The notes: a model not told the origin generated them from the letters alone. Shown: positions 42,259 to 51,014, counted from the first letter of the stretch. The stretch is 64,000 nt of DNA from an uncultured Kordia sp. (GCF_947489565.1 NZ_CANLEA010000005.1:124001-188000), one strand, 5' to 3'. Made by a program: numbers and translations.

Positions 42259-42290
42259 AAAGGCGAACCAAAGTCCGCCTTAGTACGTTT

Positions 42291-42485
42291 TTAGTCATCT
42301 GGACATGTCAATTTAGTTACACAAATTAATACGCAAGACAAAGTGGTGGGTTTTTGACAAAAAGGAATAATCGTAGTAAGATCGCCTATAATAATAGAAG
42401 TGGCACCTTCACCTGCTTTTATTTGATCAAGATTAGCAATAGACTTTTTGTTCAATTTCAAATTTTTTAAATTCTTTTTTTTCAT
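42291..42485 (-). CDS. Class I lanthipeptide-type precursor peptide (second locus)
   Basis: A 64-residue peptide starting MKKKNLKNLKLNKKSIANL, a near-perfect flavobacterial class I lanthipeptide leader, followed by DQIKAGEGATS with a G-E-G instead of GG at the expected cleavage site. The predicted core has four Cys (FC, SC, IC, TC) and many Thr/Ser (TSIIIGDLTTI, KPTTLSC), a good substrate layout for ring formation. It points away from an M50-type membrane metalloprotease gene (42633, 147 bases away). No modifying enzyme is nearby. Confidence 0.82.
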   Translation of the reverse strand: MKKKNLKNLKLNKKSIANLDQIKAGEGATSIIIGDLTTIIPFCQKPTTLSCVLICVTKLTCPDD

Positions 42486-42632
42486 GATAATATGTTTTAA
42501 TGTAAATTAATATATATCAAGTTACTGGTAAATAAAGCATTATCATAAAGTTGTAACTCGTATTTATAAAATACAGAGTTGTTTTTTTGAGAGAGAATTA
42601 ATTTTTAAAACATTGATTATTAGAATTTTAAA

Positions 42633-43370
42633 ATGCTGTATGTAATAAATAAAAAATACTTTTTACTCTTTTCGTTAGGATTTTTTCTAGCAACGATTAT
42701 TGGTACACAAACACATGAATTGGGACATATTGCTGTGGCAAAAAGTTTAGGCTATGAAACCACATTGAGTTATGGAAGTATGTCACATAACTACAAGGGA
42801 TTTGCTGAAGATGAAGATGTGATTGCTTGGCGAAATATCTTTAAAAATATAAAATCAGATGAAGAACTTACACAATCTCAAAAAGAGGAAACAGGAAGAC
42901 TATATAAAAAAATAAAAGAAAAATATCCAATAAACGAAAAGCATAACTTTTATGTGACACTTGGCGGACCTGCACAAACCATTTTAACATGTTTTATTGG
43001 ACTCTTTATTTTGGCATATAGAAACACAAACAGACAAGAAAATTTCAAATTTGTAGATTGGCTAGCAGTGTTTATGTCGCTCTTTATTCTCCGCGAAGTA
43101 TTCAATACAGTGATGGCGGGCGGAAGCTACTTTATCAATGGAACCAACAATTTTAGAGGAGATGAATTTGGAATTTCAATATATCTCGGATTCAGCAAAT
43201 GGACAATTCCCATTATGACAGCTATTTTAGGAGCTATCATTGCAAGTTTTGTCATTTTTATGATTGTGCCTAAAAAGTACCGATTTACCTTTATGCTAGC
43301 AGGTTTTTTTGGAAGCATACTAGGTTTTGTTATGTGGTTCAATTACTTAGGACCATGGTTATTTTCTTAA
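42633..43370 (+). CDS. Membrane zinc metallopeptidase-like protein (M50/site-2-protease type)
   Basis: A 245-residue protein with about five membrane helices. The zinc motif THELGHIAVAKSLGYETT places His28-Glu29-x-x-His32 at the end of the first helix, as in site-2 proteases. A second conserved segment FYVTLGGPAQTILTCFIGLF (about 108-127) resembles the S2P GP motif region, with Gln where S2P usually has Asn. A later Asp (NFRGDEFGISIYLGF) could be the third ligand. No PDZ domain. It lies head-to-head with the precursor peptide at 42291-42485 and could share its control. A role in processing, sensing or resistance is inference. Confidence 0.75.
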   Translation: MLYVINKKYFLLFSLGFFLATIIGTQTHELGHIAVAKSLGYETTLSYGSMSHNYKGFAEDEDVIAWRNIFKNIKSDEELTQSQKEETGRLYKKIKEKYPINEKHNFYVTLGGPAQTILTCFIGLFILAYRNTNRQENFKFVDWLAVFMSLFILREVFNTVMAGGSYFINGTNNFRGDEFGISIYLGFSKWTIPIMTAILGAIIASFVIFMIVPKKYRFTFMLAGFFGSILGFVMWFNYLGPWLFS

Positions 43371-43414
43371 CAAAATCTGTTATAAAAAACATTTTCTAAA
43401 ACGTTTTCGTTGTG

Positions 43415-43422
43415 TATCTTTG
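43415..43422 (+). promoter_or_regulatory. Candidate -7 element of the HMG-CoA lyase gene
   Basis: TATCTTTG ends only seven bases before the ATG at 43430, which would make the mRNA nearly leaderless. No clear TTTG lies at -33. Confidence 0.5.
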
Positions 43423-43429
43423 GCATTCT

Positions 43430-44293
43430 ATGGAGAACATTAAAATAATAGAATGCCCACGTGATGCCATGCAAGGTATCAAGATGTTTATTCCAACAGA
43501 AAAAAAAGTACAGTACATTCAATCCTTGCTTCGCGTTGGCTTTGATACGATTGATTTCGGGAGTTTTGTATCACCAAAAGCTATTCCGCAAATGGTAGAT
43601 ACTGCTGAGGTATTGTCAAAATTAGATTTGTCTACGACCGAAAGTAAATTGCTTGCCATTGTAGCCAATGTTCGTGGTGCCAATGACGCAAGTACACATC
43701 CAGAAATTCAATACTTAGGCTATCCGTTTTCGATCTCAGAAAACTTTCAAATGCGTAACACACACAAAACCATTGCGCAATCCATAGAAACATTACAAGA
43801 AATTTTAAACATTGCCGATAAAACCAACAAAGAAGTTGTGGCGTATCTTTCCATGGGATTTGGAAATCCGTATGGAGATCCTTGGAATGTAGAAATTGTA
43901 GGAGAGTGGACAGAAAAACTCTCTCACATGGGCGTAAAAATACTATCGCTTTCGGATACTATTGGTTCTTCTACACCAGAAGTGATTGACTATTTATATT
44001 CGAATCTCATTCCAAAATATCCAGAGATCGAATTTGGTGCTCATTTACACACAACACCAAGTTCATGGCACGAAAAAGTAGATGCAGCTTACAAAGCAGG
44101 TTGCAGACGTTTTGATGGCGCTATTCAAGGTTTTGGCGGTTGTCCGATGGCAAAAGATGAACTCACAGGAAACATGCCTACCGAAAAAATGGTATCCTAC
44201 TTTACAACGGCAAAAGCCAATGCAAATATTCAAGCCATGAGTTTTGAATCGGCATATAATGAAGCTTCTAAAATCTTCAACTACTATCATTAA
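43430..44293 (+). CDS. Hydroxymethylglutaryl-CoA lyase
   Basis: A 287-residue HMGL-type TIM-barrel enzyme that splits HMG-CoA to acetyl-CoA and acetoacetate, the last step of leucine breakdown. Seen: IIECPRDAMQGIKMFIPT with the conserved Arg-Asp, VGFDTIDFGSFVSPKAIPQM, ALVANVRGA-like LLAIVANVRGANDAS, LSLSDTIGSSTPEVI, FGAHLHTTPSSWHEKVDAAY with the metal His pair, and the signature DGAIQGFGGCPMAKDELTGN containing the catalytic Cys. ATG 43430 is used; the GTG at 43412 overlaps the promoter box. Leucine dehydrogenase at 21260 belongs to the same pathway but is not linked. Confidence 0.92.
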   Translation: MENIKIIECPRDAMQGIKMFIPTEKKVQYIQSLLRVGFDTIDFGSFVSPKAIPQMVDTAEVLSKLDLSTTESKLLAIVANVRGANDASTHPEIQYLGYPFSISENFQMRNTHKTIAQSIETLQEILNIADKTNKEVVAYLSMGFGNPYGDPWNVEIVGEWTEKLSHMGVKILSLSDTIGSSTPEVIDYLYSNLIPKYPEIEFGAHLHTTPSSWHEKVDAAYKAGCRRFDGAIQGFGGCPMAKDELTGNMPTEKMVSYFTTAKANANIQAMSFESAYNEASKIFNYYH

Positions 44294-44369
44294 AGTTCTG
44301 TTTTACTGTTGAATACGGTATGATTATTGATGCTTTTGTGTTATGCATTAACATAAAAAATTACGTATT

Positions 44370-44975
44370 ATGATCAATTACCTTTACCCAGTAATAAAAA
44401 AAGCAACACTTTTCATTTTCTGTCTATTTTCTTTTTCGCTAACCGCGCAAGATGCAGGTTTAGAAATACTTGCTGTCACAACGCAACAACTTCAAAACAA
44501 TGATGAAATGTACTTTTATAATGGAAGAATTCATCTCAAAGACAACACTGTTTTAGAAGGAAGAGTGAGCATTAACGATCGAAGATATGGAGAACACTTT
44601 ACGGTAGTAAGAATGAAAGATTCTTGTAAATACATTCCAAATACTAAAATCAATGCTGTCATCATGTATGAAGAAAAGGATGATGTAATTATAGAGACAA
44701 AATTTGAAGCTTTAGATCATGGAGATAAATTGTACAGAGAAATTTTTTACAACGAAAAAAAGAACATTACTGTATATGATTCTTTCGAAAGACCTTTTAA
44801 GAATCATTTGGGCTATGGAGTCTTTGTAAAGGAAAATGGAGTCATTACAAATACCTATGATTTCTGGACATCAGGACCTAAAAAAGACCTAATCAACTAC
44901 ATCAATAAAAGAGATAAAACCAAATACAAACGAAGAGATTTTAAAACCTTACAAGACCTGTTTGATAAACTATAG
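44370..44975 (+). CDS. Exported protein of unknown function
   Basis: A 201-residue protein with a signal peptide (about 12-27, FCLFSFSLTAQ). The mature part is predicted mostly beta-strand with charged turns: MYFYNGRIHLKDNTVLEGRV, EHFTVVRMKDSCKYIPNT, INAVIMYEEKDDVIIETKFE, KLYREIFYNEKKNITVYDSF, and a basic C-terminal helix (KKDLINYINKRDKTKYKRR). One Cys remains in the mature region. I do not recognise a family. It stands alone between HMG-CoA lyase and guaB. Confidence 0.7.
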   Translation: MINYLYPVIKKATLFIFCLFSFSLTAQDAGLEILAVTTQQLQNNDEMYFYNGRIHLKDNTVLEGRVSINDRRYGEHFTVVRMKDSCKYIPNTKINAVIMYEEKDDVIIETKFEALDHGDKLYREIFYNEKKNITVYDSFERPFKNHLGYGVFVKENGVITNTYDFWTSGPKKDLINYINKRDKTKYKRRDFKTLQDLFDKL

Positions 44976-45062
44976 CTAGCATTGAAGACCTGCGAAAGTA
45001 AACCCTGTTATTAATAAATTGTTATCTGCTGTAGCAAATAGTATTAATTATTGAAAAAGTAG

Positions 45063-45070
45063 TATATTTG
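45063..45070 (+). promoter_or_regulatory. Candidate -7 element of guaB
   Basis: TATATTTG lies 25 bases before the guaB ATG. A -33 TTTG at the right spacing was not found. Confidence 0.5.
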
Positions 45071-45095
45071 CACGCAATTATATTTTAATTGCACA

Positions 45096-46571
45096 ATGAC
45101 AGCACACAACAACAAAATTCTAGGCGAAGGTTTAACATATGACGATGTCTTATTAGTTCCAGCGTTCTCCGAAGTACTTCCAAGAGAAGTTAGCATTCAA
45201 ACAAAATTTACGAGAAATATAACAATCAATGTTCCTATCATATCGGCAGCGATGGATACGGTTACAGAATCGGCGATGGCAATTGCGATGGCACGTGAAG
45301 GTGGAATTGGTGTGTTACACAAAAACATGACGATTGAGCGACAAGCGCAAAAAGTACGCAAAGTAAAACGTGCCGAAAGCGGAATGATCATCGATCCAGT
45401 TACTTTACCACTAACAGCGATTGTTGCAGATGCCAAAGCAAGCATGCGCGAACACAGTATTGGAGGAATTCCAATTGTAGATGAAGAAGGAACTTTGAAA
45501 GGTATTGTAACGAATAGAGATTTACGTTTCGAACATAACAATCAACGTCCAATTATTGAGGTAATGACCAGCGAAAACTTAGTTACATCTTCTGAAGGAA
45601 CTTCGTTAAAAGATGCTGAGGCAATTCTACAAAAAAACAAAATTGAAAAATTGTTAATTGTAGATGGAAATTACAAACTGAAAGGACTCATTACTTTTAG
45701 AGATATTACGAAAGTAACGCAAAAACCAATCGCAAATAAAGATTCTTACGGACGTTTACGTGTCGCAGCTGCATTAGGAGTTACGGCAGATGCAGTAGAA
45801 AGAGCAGAAGCTTTAGTAAACGCAGGTGTAGATGCTGTTGTGATTGATACAGCGCACGGACATACCAAAGGTGTGGTAAATGTACTAAAAGACGTAAAAG
45901 CAAAATTCCCTGATCTTGAAGTCATTGTTGGAAATATTGCTACTGGTGCTGCGGCTCGCTACTTAGTAGAAGCTGGTGCCGATGCAGTAAAAGTAGGAAT
46001 TGGTCCAGGATCTATCTGTACAACAAGAGTTGTCGCTGGTGTTGGATTTCCACAATTTTCTGCGGTACTAGAAGTTGCTGCAGCGATTAAAGGAAGTGGT
46101 GTTCCTGTTATTGCAGATGGAGGAATTCGTTATACAGGAGATATTCCAAAAGCTATTGCAGCAGGAGCAGATTCTGTGATGTTAGGATCATTACTAGCAG
46201 GAACCAAAGAATCTCCAGGAGAAACGATCATTTACGAAGGAAGAAAATTCAAATCATACCGCGGAATGGGTTCTGTAGAAGCTATGAAACAAGGATCAAA
46301 AGATCGTTACTTCCAAGATGTTGAAGCAGATATCAAAAAATTAGTTCCAGAAGGAATTGTAGGTCGTGTACCGTACAAAGGAAACTTAGACGAAAGTATT
46401 CACCAATTTATCGGAGGATTACGTGCTGGAATGGGATATTGTGGAGCAAAAGATATTGAAACACTCAAAGAAACAGGACAGTTTGTGCGTATTACGGCAA
46501 GTGGAATCAACGAAAGTCATCCACATGATGTTGCTATTACCAAAGAAGCACCAAACTATTCAAGAAGATAA
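45096..46571 (+). CDS. guaB: Inosine-5'-monophosphate dehydrogenase
   Basis: A 491-residue cytosolic enzyme that oxidises IMP to XMP, the committed step of GMP synthesis. Seen: [60 protein letters not shown], two CBS domains (about 95-205), [40 protein letters not shown], the catalytic loop [20 protein letters not shown] with the active-site Cys, [20 protein letters not shown], and the flap region [20 protein letters not shown]. Length and order are standard. It is likely monocistronic with a strong terminator after it. Confidence 0.98.
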   Translation: MTAHNNKILGEGLTYDDVLLVPAFSEVLPREVSIQTKFTRNITINVPIISAAMDTVTESAMAIAMAREGGIGVLHKNMTIERQAQKVRKVKRAESGMIIDPVTLPLTAIVADAKASMREHSIGGIPIVDEEGTLKGIVTNRDLRFEHNNQRPIIEVMTSENLVTSSEGTSLKDAEAILQKNKIEKLLIVDGNYKLKGLITFRDITKVTQKPIANKDSYGRLRVAAALGVTADAVERAEALVNAGVDAVVIDTAHGHTKGVVNVLKDVKAKFPDLEVIVGNIATGAAARYLVEAGADAVKVGIGPGSICTTRVVAGVGFPQFSAVLEVAAAIKGSGVPVIADGGIRYTGDIPKAIAAGADSVMLGSLLAGTKESPGETIIYEGRKFKSYRGMGSVEAMKQGSKDRYFQDVEADIKKLVPEGIVGRVPYKGNLDESIHQFIGGLRAGMGYCGAKDIETLKETGQFVRITASGINESHPHDVAITKEAPNYSRR

Positions 46572-46593
46572 TTATATATTTTACATAAAATAC

Positions 46594-46643
46594 AAAAGGC
46601 TGTTTACATTTCGATTTCGCTCAATGTAAGACAGCCTTTTTTT
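46594..46643. terminator. Terminator of guaB (two-way)
   Basis: AAAAGGCTGT-TTACATT (46594-46610) pairs with AATGTAAG-ACAGCCTTTT (46623-46640) with one bulged base, then a T run. It also lies downstream of the convergent precursor peptide at 46662. Confidence 0.85.
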
Positions 46644-46661
46644 CATACTAAGGTTTCCTTC

Positions 46662-46856
46662 TTAAGGATTCGTATCTGTTGGTGGGCATTGTGCTGCACA
46701 CTTCAAGAAATTACTTGTCTGTACTCCATAACATAAATCTGCAAAAATAGTTGTGAAAAGTGTCGTTCCAGTTCCTCCTTTAGCAGCTTTATCAGAAAGT
46801 GAAGAAATAGTTCTCTTCTTTAAGGTTAATCCGTTTTTTAAATTTCTTTTTTTCAT
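46662..46856 (-). CDS. Class I lanthipeptide-type precursor peptide (third locus)
   Basis: A 64-residue peptide starting at ATG 46856 with leader MKKRNLKNGLTLKKRTISSL, then SDKAAKGGTGTT with a GG cleavage site at about residues 27-28. The core has three Cys (DLC, KC, QC) and is rich in Thr/Ser (TGTTLFTTIF, VQTSN), ending PPTDTNP. The frame could extend ten residues upstream from another start, but the MKKRN leader decides the choice. It sits alone between guaB and ompH, with a 20-bp perfect-arm palindrome about 86 bases upstream. No modifying enzyme is nearby. Confidence 0.78.
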   Translation of the reverse strand: MKKRNLKNGLTLKKRTISSLSDKAAKGGTGTTLFTTIFADLCYGVQTSNFLKCAAQCPPTDTNP

Positions 46857-46941
46857 GATTAATTGATTTTGATTTGATCTCAAGATATTAAATCATCAAT
46901 GTTTTGTGAAGAAAATCAGGAGAATAAACAGGAAGTACTGC

Positions 46942-46961
46942 CTCAAATTCAAGAATTTGAG
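46942..46961 (-). promoter_or_regulatory. Palindrome upstream of the third-locus precursor peptide
   Basis: CTCAAATTC and GAATTTGAG are perfect nine-base arms around AA. It is 86 bases before the precursor start codon and could be an operator, or part of an RNA hairpin; no T run follows. Confidence 0.45.
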
Positions 46962-46975
46962 ATCAGTGATGAGCA

Positions 46976-47013
46976 TAAAAAAAGCCTTGTACTTACATGA
47001 AATACAAGGCTTT
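46976..47013 (-). terminator. Terminator after the OmpH-family gene
   Basis: AAAGCCTTGTA (46981-46991) and TACAAGGCTTT (47003-47013) pair perfectly; on the minus strand the stem is followed by TTTTTTT. It starts 20 bases after the OmpH stop. Confidence 0.85.
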
Positions 47014-47032
47014 GTATGTTTTAAAGAAGAAT

Positions 47033-47554
47033 TTACTTCTTAGTTTCTAATTTAAGACCGAGTTTTGTCGCGGTTTTTAATGTAAGATCAAACGCTGGAT
47101 CCACATACGCCAATTCGTTTCCATCAAGTGTAAAAACTTGTGTATACTTTTCAGTTTTTGCAACTGCTGCAACAGCATCACCTACCTTTTTATACAACGG
47201 ACGCATCAATTCATCTTGACGTAACTGTACTAACTGTACTGCGTTTTGTCTGAATTTTTGAATATCATTTTCTAAATCGAAAATTTCTTTTTGCTTTTTC
47301 TTTTTATTTTCCTCCGTCATAGTTGCAAAAGCTTTATTAGCTTCTTCAACTTCCTTTCCGTAAGCGTCTAATTTAGCTTTTAAATCAGCTTGTAATTCTT
47401 TTTCATACGATTCCATTCCTGATTTAACACTAGCAATTTCTGGTAATTTAGAAACAAGAATGTTAATATTAACCGTTCCTACTTTTGTTTGCGCAGTAAC
47501 TGTGTATGAACAAAATACGATAGCGAATGTGTAAAGTAAATGTTTAATTTTCAT
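47033..47554 (-). CDS. OmpH/Skp-family periplasmic chaperone
   Basis: A 173-residue protein with signal peptide (MKIKHLLYTFAIVFCSYTVT, ending AQ). The mature part starts TKVGTVNINILVSKLPEIAS, followed by a long charged coiled-coil (about 45-120: KELQADLKAKLDAYGKEVEE, KKKKQKEIFDLENDIQKFRQ) and a return helix (LRQDELMRPLYKKVGDAVAA, YTQVFTLDGNELAYVDPAFD). This is the Skp/OmpH 'jellyfish' layout that holds unfolded outer-membrane proteins. Length is typical. ATG 47554 is used rather than 47578 because it begins the signal peptide. Together with the SurA-like cluster at 49027-53286 it indicates strong outer-membrane assembly support in this region. Confidence 0.9.
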   Translation of the reverse strand: MKIKHLLYTFAIVFCSYTVTAQTKVGTVNINILVSKLPEIASVKSGMESYEKELQADLKAKLDAYGKEVEEANKAFATMTEENKKKKQKEIFDLENDIQKFRQNAVQLVQLRQDELMRPLYKKVGDAVAAVAKTEKYTQVFTLDGNELAYVDPAFDLTLKTATKLGLKLETKK

Positions 47555-47625
47555 TAGATTATATTTTTTAATTTTCAAAGTTGGCTAATGTAATGAAAAC
47601 ATCATACCAAAAAAACAAAGTTGTA

Positions 47626-47633
47626 CAAAATTA
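47626..47633 (-). promoter_or_regulatory. Candidate -7 element of the OmpH gene
   Basis: The minus strand reads TAATTTTG, about 71 bases before the ATG at 47554. No -33 element is evident. Confidence 0.3.
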
Positions 47634-47663
47634 ACGTTTTTAACATGCTTTTTTCACGAAAAA

Positions 47664-47900
47664 CTATGCTTCAACTCGTTGTCCTCTATGTGGTTTTAAC
47701 TTTTCTCGCATAAATGGAACATCTTCTTCATTAATAATCATAATAGCTGCAGCGTGCATTTCTGAAAATTCTACTACTTCGATCGATTCTCCATGGATAT
47801 TTTCCATTTTAATAAAATCACGTAAGTGAATGCAATGATGCTCGGCAGTTCGTTTTCCGGATGGACCTCTAAAATCCCAAATCAATTTTACTTTTCCCAT
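47664..47900 (-). CDS. Small conserved-looking cytosolic protein of unknown function
   Basis: A 78-residue protein with no signal or membrane segment: MGKVKLIWDFRGPSGKRTAE, then HHCIHLRDFIKMENI, VVEFSEMHAAAIMIINEED and a basic end KLKPHRGQRVEA. The balanced composition, standard codon use and own promoter box just upstream support a real gene. I do not recognise the family. The HHCIHL motif is suggestive of metal binding but unproven. Confidence 0.65.
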   Translation of the reverse strand: MGKVKLIWDFRGPSGKRTAEHHCIHLRDFIKMENIHGESIEVVEFSEMHAAAIMIINEEDVPFMREKLKPHRGQRVEA

Positions 47901-47914
47901 TCAAATATTTTTTG

Positions 47915-47922
47915 CAAAAATA
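47915..47922 (-). promoter_or_regulatory. Candidate -7 element of the 78-residue protein gene
   Basis: The minus strand reads TATTTTTG, 14 bases before the ATG at 47900. No -33 element is evident. Confidence 0.4.
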
Positions 47923-47950
47923 ACCATCTAACATGAAAAAATATGTAAAA

Positions 47951-47982
47951 CATAAAAAAAGCGAATGAAAATCATCCGCTTT
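47951..47982 (-). terminator. Terminator after the T9SS gene at 48029
   Basis: On the minus strand AAAGCGGATGA and TCATTCGCTTT pair with one mismatch (A opposite C) and are followed by TTTT. Confidence 0.7.
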
Positions 47983-48028
47983 GTATATTATATGTTGTTG
48001 TAATTGTTGTATCTAAATTGATCTAAAA

Positions 48029-48769
48029 TCACTTCGCAACAATCTTAAATGTTTTCGAAAATGTCGGAGAAGAAATTTTTACGATGTAAATATTATTCTT
48101 TGGTAAATCTAAATATTTAGTGAAAGTGCCATTAATCGCTACATTTTTTAAATCAACTACTTTGCGACCTAATAAGTTATAGATTGCGATATTTGAAGTC
48201 GTATTAATTCCAGAAATTTCTAGTTTTCCACCATTATAGCGTGTTAATACGTTTGTTTTAGAACGATCATTGGTACTCAACGTACTACTATTTAAAGTAT
48301 CATCAACCAAATCTATAAACAAATCAACAGTTTGATTATTTCCGCCGCCGCCAAATTGATTTTGGAATAAAAAATTGATTCCTAAGATGTTTTCATTTTC
48401 TAAAGAAGGAAACATCATTCCTGGTGTGAACGTAATTTCATAAGTATTTGATGGAGCAGAAGCATCTCCGTCTGTCAAATTCAACACTGGTTGCCAAGTT
48501 AAATCATTAAAATCTCCTGGAACGGCTTGAAAAACGCCACTACTTGTTTGCAATCCTAAATACATATAAATAGAATTTTGATTCTCAGAATAAAAATTAT
48601 TGATGATGTCTGTATCTTCAAATCGGATTGTAATTTCATCATTAATCGTGGAAGTAGTTGCCGTTACTGAATTAGTTGCACCATCATAGCCTACAAAACT
48701 CAACACTTCTTGAGAAAAACCTACTGTTGTCTGTAGTATAAAAAATAATAAAAAGTAAATTTTCTTCAT
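48029..48769 (-). CDS. Secreted protein with T9SS sorting domain
   Basis: A 246-residue protein with signal peptide (about 1-19, ending GFSQ). The middle (about 20-155) is predicted beta-sandwich: VLSFVGYDGATNSVTATTST, NDEITIRFEDTDIINNF, SIYMYLGLQTSSGVFQ, YEITFTPGMMFPSLENENI, ILGINFLFQNQFGGGG. It resembles starch-binding outer-membrane or CBM-like domains in position and strand pattern but I cannot name the family. The C-terminus (about 175-246) is a T9SS sorting domain (GGKLEISGINTTSNIAIYNL, GRKVVDLKN, NNIYIVKISS, ending FSKTFKIVAK). It should be exposed on the cell surface. Confidence 0.85.
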   Translation of the reverse strand: MKKIYFLLFFILQTTVGFSQEVLSFVGYDGATNSVTATTSTINDEITIRFEDTDIINNFYSENQNSIYMYLGLQTSSGVFQAVPGDFNDLTWQPVLNLTDGDASAPSNTYEITFTPGMMFPSLENENILGINFLFQNQFGGGGNNQTVDLFIDLVDDTLNSSTLSTNDRSKTNVLTRYNGGKLEISGINTTSNIAIYNLLGRKVVDLKNVAINGTFTKYLDLPKNNIYIVKISSPTFSKTFKIVAK

Positions 48770-48903
48770 ATGAGTTAATTTTTAGATAAAATTAGGTTAA
48801 AAACACCAAAGTTCAAAGTTGTAATATTATGTTTTTTTATTGTAAATATTCAATAATTAAGCCAAAAAGTGAAAAAGCATATAATAATAGACTTTCTATT
48901 TAG

Positions 48904-48933
48904 TTGTGTAATATTGATGAATTCTTATTTTTG
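48904..48933 (+). promoter_or_regulatory. Promoter of the SurA-like/PPIase cluster
   Basis: TTG (48904-48906), 19 bases, then TATTTTTG (48926-48933). The preferred start codon is at 49027, so the leader would be about 85 bases long. Confidence 0.65.
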
Positions 48934-49026
48934 TCTTTCTCAAAAAACAGATTAAAGAAATTTACTGTATAATATATGTTGATTAAAGAGAAATTATATT
49001 TGACAGAAATACCTAAAAAAAGATAC

Positions 49027-51009
49027 ATGAAAAAGAGCATTCAATTACTTCTCATTCTTTTTATAACGTTCACAAGTTTTGGACAATCTAAAAAAGACAA
49101 AGTATTATTTACGATCGAAGATGAGCCTACGTATGTCTCAGAATTTTCAAGAGTATACAAAAAGAATCTTGATATTATTGACAAGAAAGATCAGAAAGAG
49201 ATTGAAGAATACTTTGATTTGTTTCTTGAATATAAGCTAAAGTTGAAAGAGGCAAGAAGCTTAAAACTTGACGAAAAAGATTCGTATAAGAAAGAATTGG
49301 CAGGATACCGAAAGCAATTGTCTAGAAACTATCTTACAGATAATAAGGCTACTGAAAAATTGACAAAGGAAGCATACGATCGTTTGCAAAAAGAAGTGAA
49401 AGCGAGTCATATTTTAATCAAAGTATCACTAGATGCGGCTCCTCAAGATACATTGGCTGCCTATGAAAAAATCATGAAACTTCGTACATCTATTCTTGAT
49501 GGTGCTGATTTTGGAGAAGTTGCGATGAAAAATTCAGACGATCCATCTGCAAAAGGAAACAAAAATATTCCAGCAAATAAAGGGAATCTAGGCTACTTTT
49601 CTGCATTCCGAATGGTATATCCGTTTGAATCTGCTGCATTCAACACGAAGGTGGGAGAAATTTCAATGCCAATTCGTACGCAGTTTGGATATCATATTAT
49701 AAAAACAGAAGATATTCGCGATAATGTTGGTGAGGTAACCGTAGCTCATATTCTATTATTGGATAAAAAAGAAGGTGAAAACAAAGAAGATCCTGCACAA
49801 AAAATAAAAGATATCTACTCGCAAATTGAAGCTGGTGGCGATTTCGGAACATTGGCAAAGCGTTTTTCTGAAGACAGAAGCTCTGGTGTAAACAATGGAA
49901 AACTGCCAAAATTTGGACGTGGACGTTTGCGCTCAAAAGCTTTTGAAGAAATTGCTTTTTCATTAAAAGAGCCGAATGAAATCTCTAAACCATTCAAATC
50001 TGAATTCGGATGGCATATTGTACAGTTAGTGTCAAAACATGCAATGAATAGTTATGAGCAAGAAAAAGCAAACCTAGAACGTAAAATAAAGAATGACAAA
50101 AGAGCAAATGTGATTAACTCTTCAATTCTTAAGAAAATAAAAAATCTATATAAAATAGAAGAAGGCGAGAATGCAAGAAGTGATTTTTATGAATTGGCAG
50201 ATGCAACCTTTTTCAGTAAAAACTGGAAAAAACCAACTGATGAATCATTCTTAAATAAAACCTTATTCCAAGTAAAAGATACGAAAGTAACGTATGATGA
50301 ATTTGCGACGTATTTATTAAAAACGCGTGCACGTATGATGATTAAAAGTCCAGATGGAAAAGGATTTATCAATCGTTATTACACAGAATTCATGAATGGC
50401 AAATTGATGGCTTTTTATGAAAATGATTTAGAAAACATCAATGAAGAATTTGCCGCAATCTACGGAGAATACCGTGATGGTTTATTATTATTTGATTTAA
50501 TGGAAACGGAAATCTGGGAAAAAGCAAAAACAGATACGATTGGCTTAGAAAAATTCTTCAATGCAGCAAAAGATGATTACAAGTGGAAAAAACGTGCAGA
50601 AGGCGTTATTGCTTCTTGTACAAAAGAAGAGGCTGCTAAAAAAGTACAACAACTTTTAAAAGAAGGAAAATCATTAGATGAAATCAAACAAGCGATCAAC
50701 ACAGACAACAAAGTAGATGTTATCTTTTCGCCTGGCGTATATGAAGAAGGACACAGAAACTTGCCTAAAGATTTCAAATTTGAAAATGGTGTTTCTAAAA
50801 TTTTCAACGACGGAAAAACAGATTTTACCATTGTAAAAGTGAATGAAATCATGCCGGTGAGTTACAAAAAGCTTTCTGAAATCAAAGGAAAAGTGATCAG
50901 TGACTACCAAGTACATCTCGAAAAAGAGTGGATAAAAACCTTAAAAAACAATTACAAAGTAAAAATAAACAAGCGAACTTATCGTAGACTAGAAAAACTC
51001 GTAAAATAA
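49027..51009 (+). CDS. Periplasmic peptidylprolyl isomerase with two parvulin domains (SurA/PpiD-like)
   Basis: A 660-residue protein with signal peptide (MKKSIQLLLILFITFTSFGQ). An N-terminal SurA-N-like helical part (about 30-115) precedes two parvulin rotamase domains: about 120-225 (VKASHILIKVSLDAAPQDT, GADFGEVAMKNSDDPSAKGN, GNLGYFSAFRMVYPFESAAF, MPIRTQFGYHIIKTED) and about 230-335 (VTVAHILLLDKKEGEN, GGDFGTLAKRFSEDRSSGVN, RSKAFEEIAFSLKEPNEISK, SEFGWHIVQLVSKH). A C-terminal helical part follows. It should assist folding of outer-membrane and secreted proteins. ATG 49027 begins the signal peptide; 48976 would add 17 residues. First gene of a four-gene run to MoxR. Confidence 0.9.
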   Translation: MKKSIQLLLILFITFTSFGQSKKDKVLFTIEDEPTYVSEFSRVYKKNLDIIDKKDQKEIEEYFDLFLEYKLKLKEARSLKLDEKDSYKKELAGYRKQLSRNYLTDNKATEKLTKEAYDRLQKEVKASHILIKVSLDAAPQDTLAAYEKIMKLRTSILDGADFGEVAMKNSDDPSAKGNKNIPANKGNLGYFSAFRMVYPFESAAFNTKVGEISMPIRTQFGYHIIKTEDIRDNVGEVTVAHILLLDKKEGENKEDPAQKIKDIYSQIEAGGDFGTLAKRFSEDRSSGVNNGKLPKFGRGRLRSKAFEEIAFSLKEPNEISKPFKSEFGWHIVQLVSKHAMNSYEQEKANLERKIKNDKRANVINSSILKKIKNLYKIEEGENARSDFYELADATFFSKNWKKPTDESFLNKTLFQVKDTKVTYDEFATYLLKTRARMMIKSPDGKGFINRYYTEFMNGKLMAFYENDLENINEEFAAIYGEYRDGLLLFDLMETEIWEKAKTDTIGLEKFFNAAKDDYKWKKRAEGVIASCTKEEAAKKVQQLLKEGKSLDEIKQAINTDNKVDVIFSPGVYEEGHRNLPKDFKFENGVSKIFNDGKTDFTIVKVNEIMPVSYKKLSEIKGKVISDYQVHLEKEWIKTLKNNYKVKINKRTYRRLEKLVK

Positions 51010-51014
51010 TCATA

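Noticed and set aside
42260-42281. Terminator for the LysE gene
   Set aside because: Only six stem pairs with a ten-base loop and no good T run; left out of the features as too weak.
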